A DNA stretch of 57,320 nucleotides from Actinomycetes bacterium (lineage in GTDB: Bacteria > Actinomycetota > Acidimicrobiia > Acidimicrobiales > Poriferisodalaceae): the NCBI GenBank assembly GCA_024228575.1, contig JAAETH010000030.1, forward strand, positions 1-57,320, written 5' to 3'. The notes beneath the pieces were generated by a model, which was not told the DNA's origin, ran no database searches, and was given only the letters and a program-made list of their open reading frames with translations. Both the position numbers and the translations under genes were made by a program. The number at the start of each line of letters is the position of its first letter. Position 1 is the first letter of the stretch. Positions 26,360 to 35,037 of this stretch are shown piece after piece.

Positions 26360-29300
26360 AACACTTCATCCTCATGCCGACCACGACGTTCGGCAAGGGC
26401 GATTCGTCCGACTATCAACCAAGCGACCCATTGGGCCAACAGGAGCCATCCGTGTCCGGGGCGAGCCACGTGAAACAGGTTCGCACCGGGCGACGCCGCG
26501 ACGTCGTACGAGCCCGCCCAGCCAAAGGCCAGGTCGTGCTCGACCACCCTGTCATCGACCTCGAAAACCCAAGAATCGATGTCGCCGGTCCCGACAACAA
26601 TCGTCCCGTTCGACACCTCGCCGAGATAGTCGACAGCCGATTCCTTGTTGACCAGCGCCGGGAACCACTCGCCGGGTTGGGTAGCGGCCAGATCGGTGGC
26701 CGAAGACGCATCGAGTACAGGGTTGTCCGAGACAGTCACTGCCCTGACAGGCCGCCAAGCCTCGTTCTCATAAACAACAACCGAGAGGTCCGACGCGACG
26801 CGATCGAAATCGAGTTGGGCCGAAAGGGTTCGAAGGAGTTCGGGGTCGGCGGGGAAGACCTCTCCCTCGGCGAACGTCGGCGCCATCGATTGCGGAACCA
26901 CCACGTATCGCACTCCCATCGGAGCGAGGAGTCGTCCGAGTCTGGCCGTCTCCCCTCCGAGCGCAGCGCGCCACGCGTCGACCATGAACTCGGTCGCCCC
27001 GTTGTCGGGGCTCGACCATGTGGACCGAATATCGGGCATGCCGTTGTTGGATGCGGTGACAGCCAGAGTGTCGTCGATCTCGCGCCCGGGTGATGGCAAC
27101 AGGATTGGGTCGCCGATCCACATGACCCTGAAAGCCCCGTCGGCGGGTTCGGCCTGGATGAGACGAAGCGCCCCGGAAAGGTCGGCGGTGGGCGCTCCGT
27201 AGAGACCCCCGGCCGAAGCGGCCAACGCCGAAAGAGACCCGACGATCAGTCCGAGCCCACCGATACCGATGGTGAGGCGACGAGCGACGATTCCGAACCT
27301 CGGGACGTCGAACTCGAAGGCTGCGAAGGTGATGCCCGCAGCCCAGGCAACACCGACCCCCGCGGGCATGAGCAGCAGATGGGCATCGGGCAGCGCCGGC
27401 AGGGAAACAGGCTCGTTCGTCGCCACCCAGGTGGCCAGGAACGAAGCGAGGGCAATAGACCAGGCTCGCGGGGCCCATGTTGCCCGCCAGTCGCGCCCCA
27501 TCACCAGGGAAAGCGCAGCGACAATCAGCAACCCGAAGGTGACCATCGAGGTGCTCCATCGTCCGACCGAGAACCGGACGATGTCGACGAGCTCTGTCGG
27601 CCCACCGTGATGGGTTCCGACGACGACATCCCACAGTGCGGCTGGGTCGGTCACCCAACGCGAGATCCAGGGTGCGTGGAGTACCAGCGCCAATCCGGAC
27701 GCCAAACAGCTGAGGACAACGGCCCGAAGGGGGCGCAGAAGGCTGCCGGTCAAGATCGAAGTGACCACCAGCACAGCGGCCAGAACTGGCGTCATGACGA
27801 TGACAAAGGGTTCGAATGCAGCGATCACGGCCAGGAGCAAGGCGAGCGAAACCACCTGGTGGGCAACACTTCTGACCACAACACCAGGACCGGGGCCGGC
27901 CCCATGTGGACCATACGGCGATGCTCCGATCAGGCGCGCGAGGCGTGACACGATGAACGGCATGCCCGCATAGAGCAGGAGAACGTCCCACCGCCCCGCC
28001 GCAATTCCGTCGAAGGCGAGGGGGATGGCTGCATAGGTGACAGCCGAAACGAGCCGTCCACGTCGCGACCCGAGAGGTCCGGCCAGACGCCAGGAACCGA
28101 CCCAGCCGATCGGGATGAGGCCAACGATGAGCAGCTTCCTGAGCAAGTCGGTCGCCCCGAGAAGCACGCTCGAGCCAAGTCCGAGAAGGCCGACGCCGGC
28201 AGGGAGAAAACCCGATGATCCGAGTTCGGCATCGGACCAGCCGGAACCGAATGTGTGCAGGAGCGACCCCCGGCTAGGGAATCGCAGGAACTGCCCGAAC
28301 GAGACGATGTCGCGGGTGATCAGATGCCTGGCACCAAACAGGAGGAACAGGGCCAACCCGACCCACACGACCAGGGCCACACGGCGCGGGCCCTCCGACA
28401 TCGTCCCTGCGAGCTCGCGACCGCGGGCAGCGAGATCCTGGAATCGTGAACCCTCGCCGATCTGGCCACGAACAAAGGCCGAGAAGCGGGCGCTGCCACC
28501 AACCTGAAGACGCCGGACGTCGCTGTCTCTGACCCTGCGAATCTTGCGCATGTGGCGCCGGTACTTGCGATAGGAACCAAGCCGACGCAGGTTCCACATC
28601 CACGCACCGAACAGCTCACGAGCCTGCAGGAAACGTCCGGTGATCAGGGCGAACACGATCTCGCCAACCGACCAAACGAACGCTTGGGGCAGTACTCGCA
28701 ACAGATCGACCCAGCCGTAACACTTGAACGCCGAACGGACTCGATGCCTGAGGAGTCGATGCCGACGGCTGATGTCGGGTTGGCGAGCGCCCAACGCCTC
28801 GAGATGTCTCACCCTCGCGTCGGGCACGACCATGACGCGGGCGCCGGCAACATGGGCTCGCCAGCAGAGATCGACGTCGTCGCCCAGAAAGTCGATCTCG
28901 GGGTCGAATCCGCCGACGGTCTCGAACAGATCGGCCCGCACCAGCAATGCACCGGACTGAAGCGCGAACACGTCGCGGACCCGGTCGTGCTGTTCCTGAT
29001 CGAGCTCGCCGGTATCGGCGTACGGAGCCTGGACACCGGTCTTGTCGATGGCCATGCCTACCGAGCGGATCTGTCTCGGGTCGTTCCAATCGACCATCTT
29101 GGGACCCAGTAGGGCCGCGTTCGACCGGAACGCTTCCTCGACCAGGGTCGACACGACCTCGGGTTCGAGAGCGACATCGTCGTGAAGGAACAGGTAGAAG
29201 CCGGCACCTTCGACCGACTCGAGAACGGTGTTCGCAGCCGCTCCGTAGCCGTTCAGGCCCTCGACCCTGTGCACCACCGCACGGGGAAGCAAACGCTCGA

Positions 29301-29484
29301 CGGTGTCGTTGACAGGTTCCGAACCGGTGTCGACGACAAGAGTCTCGAGGTTCGGGTATGTCTGGGCCGCGATGCTCTCGAGTGCCTCTTCGACCCAGGG
29401 TCCGGGGTCGCAGGCAACCACAACGGCAACGACCGGTGGTATGGCAGAAGACGGCTCGGTCACGACTTGGCGAGGGTACTCCAC
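26356..29484 (-). CDS. large GT2 glycosyltransferase with multi-pass membrane domain
   Basis: 1042 residues. The N-terminal about 270 form a GT2 domain: VVAVVVACDPGPWVEEALES, LVVDTGSEP, FLHDDVALEP (the DxD equivalent), FLGDDVDLCWRAHVAGARV. A long amphipathic region follows, then about 12 helices, and a C-terminal extracytoplasmic domain ending in a TM (GHGWLLLAQWVAWLIVGRIAL). This is the actinobacterial giant GT2 that pairs with DUF5719 and LCP genes. GTG at 29484 has GGGAGG five bases upstream; a GTG two codons earlier is possible. It likely transfers a sugar to a lipid-linked or envelope polymer. The sugar is unknown. Confidence 0.88.
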   Translation of the reverse strand: MEYPRQVVTEPSSAIPPVVAVVVACDPGPWVEEALESIAAQTYPNLETLVVDTGSEPVNDTVERLLPRAVVHRVEGLNGYGAAANTVLESVEGAGFYLFLHDDVALEPEVVSTLVEEAFRSNAALLGPKMVDWNDPRQIRSVGMAIDKTGVQAPYADTGELDQEQHDRVRDVFALQSGALLVRADLFETVGGFDPEIDFLGDDVDLCWRAHVAGARVMVVPDARVRHLEALGARQPDISRRHRLLRHRVRSAFKCYGWVDLLRVLPQAFVWSVGEIVFALITGRFLQARELFGAWMWNLRRLGSYRKYRRHMRKIRRVRDSDVRRLQVGGSARFSAFVRGQIGEGSRFQDLAARGRELAGTMSEGPRRVALVVWVGLALFLLFGARHLITRDIVSFGQFLRFPSRGSLLHTFGSGWSDAELGSSGFLPAGVGLLGLGSSVLLGATDLLRKLLIVGLIPIGWVGSWRLAGPLGSRRGRLVSAVTYAAIPLAFDGIAAGRWDVLLLYAGMPFIVSRLARLIGASPYGPHGAGPGPGVVVRSVAHQVVSLALLLAVIAAFEPFVIVMTPVLAAVLVVTSILTGSLLRPLRAVVLSCLASGLALVLHAPWISRWVTDPAALWDVVVGTHHGGPTELVDIVRFSVGRWSTSMVTFGLLIVAALSLVMGRDWRATWAPRAWSIALASFLATWVATNEPVSLPALPDAHLLLMPAGVGVAWAAGITFAAFEFDVPRFGIVARRLTIGIGGLGLIVGSLSALAASAGGLYGAPTADLSGALRLIQAEPADGAFRVMWIGDPILLPSPGREIDDTLAVTASNNGMPDIRSTWSSPDNGATEFMVDAWRAALGGETARLGRLLAPMGVRYVVVPQSMAPTFAEGEVFPADPELLRTLSAQLDFDRVASDLSVVVYENEAWRPVRAVTVSDNPVLDASSATDLAATQPGEWFPALVNKESAVDYLGEVSNGTIVVGTGDIDSWVFEVDDRVVEHDLAFGWAGSYDVAASPGANLFHVARPGHGWLLLAQWVAWLIVGRIALAERRGRHEDEVL

Positions 29485-29625
29485 GAGCACCTCCCACGGC
29501 CCGCGAACACGACAAAACCGGATCGAGCACTAACGTCGTGGGCGAGCCCAACGGGCTCGGGCGCCACGAACCCTGCGGGTTCATTCGCCTTTGGCAACAA
29601 CCTCACCAAGGCTCGATACTGACCC

Positions 29626-29817
29626 ATGCCCCAAGACCCGATGCCCCCTGACGACACAGACCCGCTCGCCGAAGTGGTGTACACGATCATCGGTTTCGCA
29701 GTTCTGGGGTTCCAGCGGGCTCAGGTGAGGCGTCGCCGGCTGAGGAGCGAGCTCTCGTCGATCGCCAGGTCGTGGGCTCGACACTCCGCCGAGCGTCAGG
29801 CCGACGAGCCGGCCTGA
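29626..29817 (+). CDS. small hypothetical protein with one hydrophobic helix
   Basis: 63 residues starting at ATG 29626 (a second ATG is five codons on). An acidic, proline-rich start (PQDPMPPDDTDPL) is followed by a hydrophobic segment EVVYTIIGFAVLGFQRAQVRRRRLR and a basic/alanine tail. Similar short proteins with a VG..VLGFQRAQVRRR pattern occur in actinobacteria, to my recollection. It lies alone on the plus strand between two minus-strand operons, so it probably has its own promoter in 29485-29625. Function unknown; possibly a membrane-peripheral helix. Confidence 0.55.
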   Translation: MPQDPMPPDDTDPLAEVVYTIIGFAVLGFQRAQVRRRRLRSELSSIARSWARHSAERQADEPA

Positions 29818-29844
29818 TCAGGTTGGTTCGGGGGCGGCCGGGCG

Positions 29845-31926
29845 TCACAGAAGTGAGGCGACCGCCACCACGCCCTCGCCTGCCACACTCGTCACATAAT
29901 CGGGCGAATCGCCGAACGGAAAGCTGCGACCGGTGTCGGTGACGATCCAGTAGCCGGCTCCCGATGACGACGGTGCCAGCGCAACCACGGGGCCCCGGTT
30001 GTCGCTGCCGGCTCGCCCACCCAGGAACCGTGCGTCGCCGAACGCAAACACACCCCCATCGGCGGCCACGAAGGAATATCCCTGACCTGACGGTGAGCCG
30101 ATCATCGAGACGATTGGTTCGTCGAGGTCGATATCGCCAGTGCTTCCGTGGAAGGGAGCGGCCCCAAAAGCGAAGATGCCTCCGTCGGACGCCACGAGCC
30201 AATAGCCAGCTCCGCCCGGTGCGGGCGCCATTCCCACAGCGGGCTGGTTCAATGGGATGCCACCCATCGATCCGAAGAACCCCGCGTCACCGAACGCGAA
30301 GATGCCCCCATCGGACGCGACGAGCCAATACCCATCGCCCGTTTTGGTGGGAGCCATCCCAACAATCGGTTCGTCCAGATCGATATCGCCTGTACTCCCC
30401 CAGAACTCTGCGTCGCCATAGGCGAAGATGCCTCCGTCGGACGCGACCAGCCAGTAGCCCAGCGCGGTTCGGGTGGCTGCGATGCCGACGATGGGACTGT
30501 TCAGGTCGTGTTCGGACATGTCGCCGTAGTGGACGGCGCGGCCAAAGGCGAGCACGGTGCCGTCTTCCTTCGCCACGTAGAGACCTTGCGACTCGGGGTC
30601 GGGTTCTTCGAAGTCGGGAAAGTGATACCAGTCCGATTTCAGGCCGAAGGTTCGCCGAAAGACATCGCCACCCCAGCTGGCAAACCTGAGTTGAACCGTC
30701 GAGTTGGTGCCGACAACGTCGATGCCGCGCACGCGACCGCCCAGCGATCCCAGCCCGTTTCGGTGGGTGATGTCGATGCGAACGAGGCTGCCGATCGAGG
30801 GCCAGACCTCCTCGATGACCGATCGGCCGATGGTGACACTCCAGGTGTGATTCGGATTGCGGTCGACGTCGTCGCCCGCGTCCTCGGCCGACGGAAAGGC
30901 GCTTCCCTCGTCGAGACCCGCCGTCCATCCCCCGGTCGAAGAGGCAAACTCGGTGAGAGCAATCTGATCATCTTCATGGCGACGAACCATGCCCGCCGTT
31001 GCCTGCACAGCCTCGTTTGTGGTGACCTGCGATGGTCCGTGGTCGAGCGGAACACCATTGACCCCCGCTCCCCCATAGACCTGGCATGACTGGGTATCGC
31101 AAGTATCGGATGCGTACCCACTCGCTCGCCGGCCGGCCGCCTGAGCGAGCGAATACGACCGTGCTGCAACCGCCTGGGCCTTGAGCGCTTCGAGCCCCGC
31201 TCCGTCGCCGAGAGTCCCCCAATACGAAGGAGACTCACGCGGCACAACACCGCGGACGTATTGCTCGAGTGGAAGGCGATTGAGAACGAACGGCGCACCA
31301 CCGATCTCGACCACACGCAGAGCACCCCGGTAGGCACGCCTGCTGCCACCGTGACACACGTGGAGCATCTGAGCCATGTCGTCGCCCTGCTCATCGATCA
31401 GCGAGACGGCCTCGACAAAGGGATGATCGTTCTGACCATCGCTACCGTCGATGTCGGTGGCGACGGCCTCCCACTGGTCGCCTTCGCAGTCGGCACCCCG
31501 ATCGACGGCGAACAGATCGACGCCTTGAAGCCTGATTCGAGCCGACTCGTCAGCGGCGAAATCGACTCCGGCCACGTTGAACGGTGATGCCGAGGTGACG
31601 CGCAACAACACCCCATCGAGAGCGGTCACGTGAACCTTGATGTCCTCGTCGGGTGCCGGGTCTCCGAAGGTGGTGTTTGCGTAGTACTGATCAAGGATCT
31701 GGTCGTACGTCCACCCTTCGTCGAGCGCATACCCAAGGGCACCGTATTGACCGAGACCTCGTCCGTGACCATACCCGTGGCCTTCGATGACGATCTCGTC
31801 AGGAGCGGTGTCGGACCGAGCATCGGCGGGATGAGGTGCGACGATTGCCAGTACCGATAGGACAGCGACGAACACAGCTGCTTTTTGAACCATCGTGACA
31901 GTCAGTTCTTCGGAGGGGCGAAGCAT
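29845..31926 (-). CDS. SpoIID/LytB-domain protein with C-terminal six-repeat domain
   Basis: 693 residues. A signal peptide (hydrophobic about 13-30, cleavage near ADA-RS) precedes a SpoIID-type amidase-enhancer or glycan-lytic domain: IEGHGYGHGRGLGQYGALGYA, LPLEQYVRGVVPRESPSYWG, ALKAQAVAARSYSLAQA, then FASSTGGWTA and HTWSV. Residues about 445-693 are six repeats of 42 residues. SpoIID enzymes cleave glycan strands lacking stem peptides in spore-formers; non-sporulating actinobacteria carry secreted relatives. ATG 31926 or 31893 are both possible starts. Forms a pair with the subtilase upstream, which has the same repeat. Confidence 0.88.
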   Translation of the reverse strand: MLRPSEELTVTMVQKAAVFVAVLSVLAIVAPHPADARSDTAPDEIVIEGHGYGHGRGLGQYGALGYALDEGWTYDQILDQYYANTTFGDPAPDEDIKVHVTALDGVLLRVTSASPFNVAGVDFAADESARIRLQGVDLFAVDRGADCEGDQWEAVATDIDGSDGQNDHPFVEAVSLIDEQGDDMAQMLHVCHGGSRRAYRGALRVVEIGGAPFVLNRLPLEQYVRGVVPRESPSYWGTLGDGAGLEALKAQAVAARSYSLAQAAGRRASGYASDTCDTQSCQVYGGAGVNGVPLDHGPSQVTTNEAVQATAGMVRRHEDDQIALTEFASSTGGWTAGLDEGSAFPSAEDAGDDVDRNPNHTWSVTIGRSVIEEVWPSIGSLVRIDITHRNGLGSLGGRVRGIDVVGTNSTVQLRFASWGGDVFRRTFGLKSDWYHFPDFEEPDPESQGLYVAKEDGTVLAFGRAVHYGDMSEHDLNSPIVGIAATRTALGYWLVASDGGIFAYGDAEFWGSTGDIDLDEPIVGMAPTKTGDGYWLVASDGGIFAFGDAGFFGSMGGIPLNQPAVGMAPAPGGAGYWLVASDGGIFAFGAAPFHGSTGDIDLDEPIVSMIGSPSGQGYSFVAADGGVFAFGDARFLGGRAGSDNRGPVVALAPSSSGAGYWIVTDTGRSFPFGDSPDYVTSVAGEGVVAVASLL
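29848..30590 (-). repeat. six 42-residue repeats (GYWLVASDGGIFAFGDA type)
   Basis: Tandem in-frame units of about 126 bases encode GYWLVASDGGIFAFGDA followed by F.GS.G.I.L..PIVGMAPT. Three inner units are nearly identical; outer ones are diverged. Six units of 42 residues with strand-turn-strand character fit a beta-propeller-like fold; that is inference. Confidence 0.85.
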
Positions 31927-31965
31927 GAATAGCGTTTGCGTAGGAATTGATCGGCATCGCGTCGA

Positions 31966-33825
31966 TCACCTCGAGCAATCGACCGACTGATGGGCCCGCG
32001 CCACCGCCTGTGCCGGCGACGCCTCCAAGGTACTTGCCCCATCGGCGCTGACGATGTCGCCCGACGGATACAAGAACCAGATCGCTCCGTCGATCTCGAC
32101 GAGATCGATCGGAACCTCGTCGCGCGGAGATGCCACGAACCTCAGACGGGGCAGAACGATAGCGCCCTCGGGCACGAGCAATGCGTAGCCACTACCGAAC
32201 GGCGCTGCGGCCAAAACACCCACCCGCAGGCCACCCTGGTACGTGGCATCACCAAACGCGAACACCCTGGCGTCCGACGCGAATATCCAGTACCCGGCAC
32301 CACTGGGTGACGAGACGATATCGACCACCGAAGCACCCAGGTCGACTCCGCCAAGAGAACCAAAGAACCCCGCATCGCCAAACGCAAAAACACCACCATC
32401 GGCCCCGACCAGCCAATAACCCCTGCCGCTGGGAGTGGACTCGATGCCGACGATGTCCGCTGCGAGGTCATACCGGCTGAGATCGCCGTGGAAGACCGCA
32501 GCACCAACCGTCTGGAGCCGCCCGAGACGGTCGACGGTCCAGCCACCCGAACACGAGATCGCAGCAGCCGTTGCCGCCTGGTGAACAGAGTCGACCGAAG
32601 CGACAGAGACGACGTCGCCAACCGCTCGAATGGCACCGTCGCCGCCGAGGACCTGAACGGCAGGCAGCGGCTGGCCCAGGAAGGAGAGATCGAGGTGTTT
32701 CCCCTCATCCACCGAGCGATGCGAAATCGTGTTCAGATGAACCGCCACACGCTGAGGTGACCAGTCCGGATTCTGGGCGAGGATCGCCGATGCGGCAGCT
32801 GAGACGATCGCTGTTGCGAATGACGAGCCCGAACGTGTCGTCTGGGGCCGCCCGGCGACCGTTCCGGCGGTGAGAACCGACCGTCCGGGCGCCACAACCG
32901 ACGCTGAGGCAAGTGAGGTGATCGGGGTTCCGGCGCTGTCGGCCGCGGCGACCCCGATGACCCCATCAAAGGCGGCCGGGCAGACAAATGCCTCGGCTCG
33001 ATGATTTCCCGCTGCCGCGACGATGACAACACCGGCGTCGAGTGCAGCCTCGATCGCCTGCTCGACCTCTTCCAGCCCCGAACACTGGTTCGCAATGGAT
33101 AGATTGATGACCGAAACTTCCTCGGTCACCGCACAACGAATTGCCGCAGCGACGGCTGCTGGGCTGGCGAGGAGCTCTCCATCGACCTCTGCGAAGACCG
33201 GGATATCGACGATCTCGACACCTTCGACGAGCGGGGCGAGCCCCCTGGCGTCGTTTCCGATCGCCGTGATCAAGCCGGCGATAGCGGTTCCGTGGTCGAG
33301 GTCGAACGCCTCCCCAGGAGAACAGTCGGACCGGCGCACGAGACCCGCCAGGTCGGGGTGATCGAGATCGATCCCAGAGTCGATGACGGCTATGGACTCA
33401 CCCTGGGCACTCAGGGGGGTATCGACTCCAATGGCATCGAGATGCCATTGGTCGAGTACCAATCCACCGACGATGCAGGCCGTCCGACACGGGTCTGGCC
33501 CCTCGGGAACCGCAGCGATGGCCACCGAAGTTGTTGTCGATGTGGTCGTTGTCGATGTGGTCGGTGGAGTTGTGGTTGTCGACGTGGTCGTCGTCGGTGG
33601 AGTTGTGGTTGTGGATGACACCGGAACGGGTCCGAGGTTCGTGGTGGTACCGGGCGGGGTTGACGACGATGTCGTCGCTACGAACATATCGCCGGCCGGC
33701 GTTGCGACTTCGGTCGTCGATGTCGACATGGTTGTGTTCGCGTCAATGTCCTCGGCGCTAGCCGACAGAGGAGTCGTGAATGCGACGAGTGCGATGACGG
33801 CAAGAGCCGCTGAGAATCGATGCAC
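31966..33825 (-). CDS. secreted subtilisin-like serine protease with C-terminal repeats
   Basis: 619 residues. Signal peptide MHRFSAALAVIALVAFTTPLSASA, then a Thr/Pro-rich linker (about 30-100), then a peptidase S8 domain with the triad D149 (AVIDSGIDLDHPDL), H178 (DLDHGTAIAGL), S335 (SGSSFATAI) and oxyanion N274 (AAGN). It has the 'GSSFA' variant of GTSMA. C-terminal about 210 residues are diverged copies of the same 42-residue repeat as the downstream SpoIID protein. GTG 33825 is preferred over an upstream TTG because it places the signal peptide at the N-terminus. Probably acts on or near the cell wall. Confidence 0.88.
   Translation of the reverse strand: MHRFSAALAVIALVAFTTPLSASAEDIDANTTMSTSTTEVATPAGDMFVATTSSSTPPGTTTNLGPVPVSSTTTTPPTTTTSTTTTPPTTSTTTTSTTTSVAIAAVPEGPDPCRTACIVGGLVLDQWHLDAIGVDTPLSAQGESIAVIDSGIDLDHPDLAGLVRRSDCSPGEAFDLDHGTAIAGLITAIGNDARGLAPLVEGVEIVDIPVFAEVDGELLASPAAVAAAIRCAVTEEVSVINLSIANQCSGLEEVEQAIEAALDAGVVIVAAAGNHRAEAFVCPAAFDGVIGVAAADSAGTPITSLASASVVAPGRSVLTAGTVAGRPQTTRSGSSFATAIVSAAASAILAQNPDWSPQRVAVHLNTISHRSVDEGKHLDLSFLGQPLPAVQVLGGDGAIRAVGDVVSVASVDSVHQAATAAAISCSGGWTVDRLGRLQTVGAAVFHGDLSRYDLAADIVGIESTPSGRGYWLVGADGGVFAFGDAGFFGSLGGVDLGASVVDIVSSPSGAGYWIFASDARVFAFGDATYQGGLRVGVLAAAPFGSGYALLVPEGAIVLPRLRFVASPRDEVPIDLVEIDGAIWFLYPSGDIVSADGASTLEASPAQAVARAHQSVDCSR
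32030..32552 (-). repeat. diverged 42-residue repeats in the subtilase
   Basis: About five units related to GYWLVGADGGVFAFGDAGFFGS. The two central ones are well conserved, and those toward the C-terminus keep only spacing (GYALLVPEGAIVLPRLRF). Same family as the repeats at 29848-30590. Confidence 0.75.
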
Positions 33826-33933
33826 GGTGCGGTCCCATCGGGTGCTCCGCCCGTGTGTCCACAACCTTCAGCCGAGGGTACAGAACCAACCCGGCATCGT
33901 CGTGTCAATCACTTCGGAAAGTGACGGACTACG

Positions 33934-34917
33934 TCACCTGTCGAGATTTGCGCTCTCGATCGCCATGTCGTTCTCGACCATCATCTTGACGAGCTCGTCG
34001 AAGGCCACCTCTGGTCGCCAGCCGAGCTCGTCGCCGGCCTTCGAGCAATCACCGATGAGGAGATCTACCTCGGAGGGGCGCATGAAGCGTTCATCCTGGC
34101 GGATGTAGCGCTCCCAGTCCTCGATCCCAACAGCAGCAAAGGCGAGGCGAACAAACTCGCTCACCTGGTGGGTCTGACCTGTGGCCACTACGTAGTCGCG
34201 GGGCTCGTCTTGTTGCAGCATGGCCCACATCGCCTTGACGTAGTCGCCTGCATAACCCCAGTCGCGCCGGGGTGAGAGATCGCCGAGCACCAGCTCGCTC
34301 TGAAGACCGAGCTTGATTCGGGCTACGGCGTTCGTGACCTTGCGGGTCACGAACTCGATGCCGCGCCGTGGCGACTCGTGGTTGAAGAGGATTCCGGAAC
34401 ACGCGTAGAGGTCGTAGGACTCGCGATAGTTGACCGTCGTGTGGTGGCCGAACACCTTCGCTGTGCCGTATGGGGACCGCGGATAGAACGGTGTGAGCTC
34501 GTTCTGCGGCGTCTCACGAACCTTTCCGAACATCTCGGAACTCGACGCCTGGTAGAAACGAATCGGGTTGTTCTGCCCACCGACGAGGCGGATGGCTTCG
34601 AGCATGCGCAGCACACCCAGGCCTGTCACGTCTGCTGTCAGTTCGGCCTGCTTGAACGACAGGGCGACGAAGCTGATGGCGCCGAGGTTGTACACCTCGT
34701 CGGGCTGGCTGTACTCGAGCGCAGCGATGAGAGACGAGAGGTCCTGGAGGTCGCCCGACACGAGCTCGACGAATGGCAGCTCGCGCTGGATGATGTCGGC
34801 CCTGGGGTTTCGTTGACCCCGAACCATCCCGTAGACCTTGTAGTCCATCGAGTGCAGCAACTCGGCCAGGTATTGGCCATCCTGACCGGTGATTCCGGTG
34901 ATGAGTGCTGAAGGCAC
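33934..34917 (-). CDS. gmd: GDP-mannose 4,6-dehydratase
   Basis: Converts GDP-D-mannose to GDP-4-keto-6-deoxy-D-mannose, precursor of fucose, rhamnose (D) and perosamine. 327 residues of the extended SDR type. NADP motif GITGQDGQY (8-16), YNLGAISFV, the active-site SSSEMFG (S126) and YGTAK (Y150/K154), [17 protein letters not shown] and the signature [16 protein letters not shown], which is specific for Gmd. GTG start at 34917 with AGGGG upstream. No fcl/rmd partner is seen in the window, so the final sugar cannot be named; a downstream reductase must lie elsewhere. Confidence 0.95.
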   Translation of the reverse strand: MPSALITGITGQDGQYLAELLHSMDYKVYGMVRGQRNPRADIIQRELPFVELVSGDLQDLSSLIAALEYSQPDEVYNLGAISFVALSFKQAELTADVTGLGVLRMLEAIRLVGGQNNPIRFYQASSSEMFGKVRETPQNELTPFYPRSPYGTAKVFGHHTTVNYRESYDLYACSGILFNHESPRRGIEFVTRKVTNAVARIKLGLQSELVLGDLSPRRDWGYAGDYVKAMWAMLQQDEPRDYVVATGQTHQVSEFVRLAFAAVGIEDWERYIRQDERFMRPSEVDLLIGDCSKAGDELGWRPEVAFDELVKMMVENDMAIESANLDR

Positions 34918-35006
34918 GTGACATACCCCTAATGGTTGGGAAGTTTGAGACCGCTTCAGAGTAGGTTGCTTGAGGTTGTGTGTGTGGCAATGCTCGGAGT
35001 TTTTGC

Positions 35007-35032
35007 ACCGAGAGGACCTCCACGCCCTCGGT
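35007..35032 (-). terminator. inverted repeat after GT4 gene
   Basis: ACCGAG ... CTCGGT stem of six bases with a 14-base loop lies six bases beyond the glycosyltransferase stop. No T-run follows on the minus strand. Weak candidate terminator in the 120-base gap before gmd, which otherwise holds a GT-rich stretch and the gmd ribosome-binding site. Confidence 0.35.
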
Positions 35033-35037
35033 TGGGT

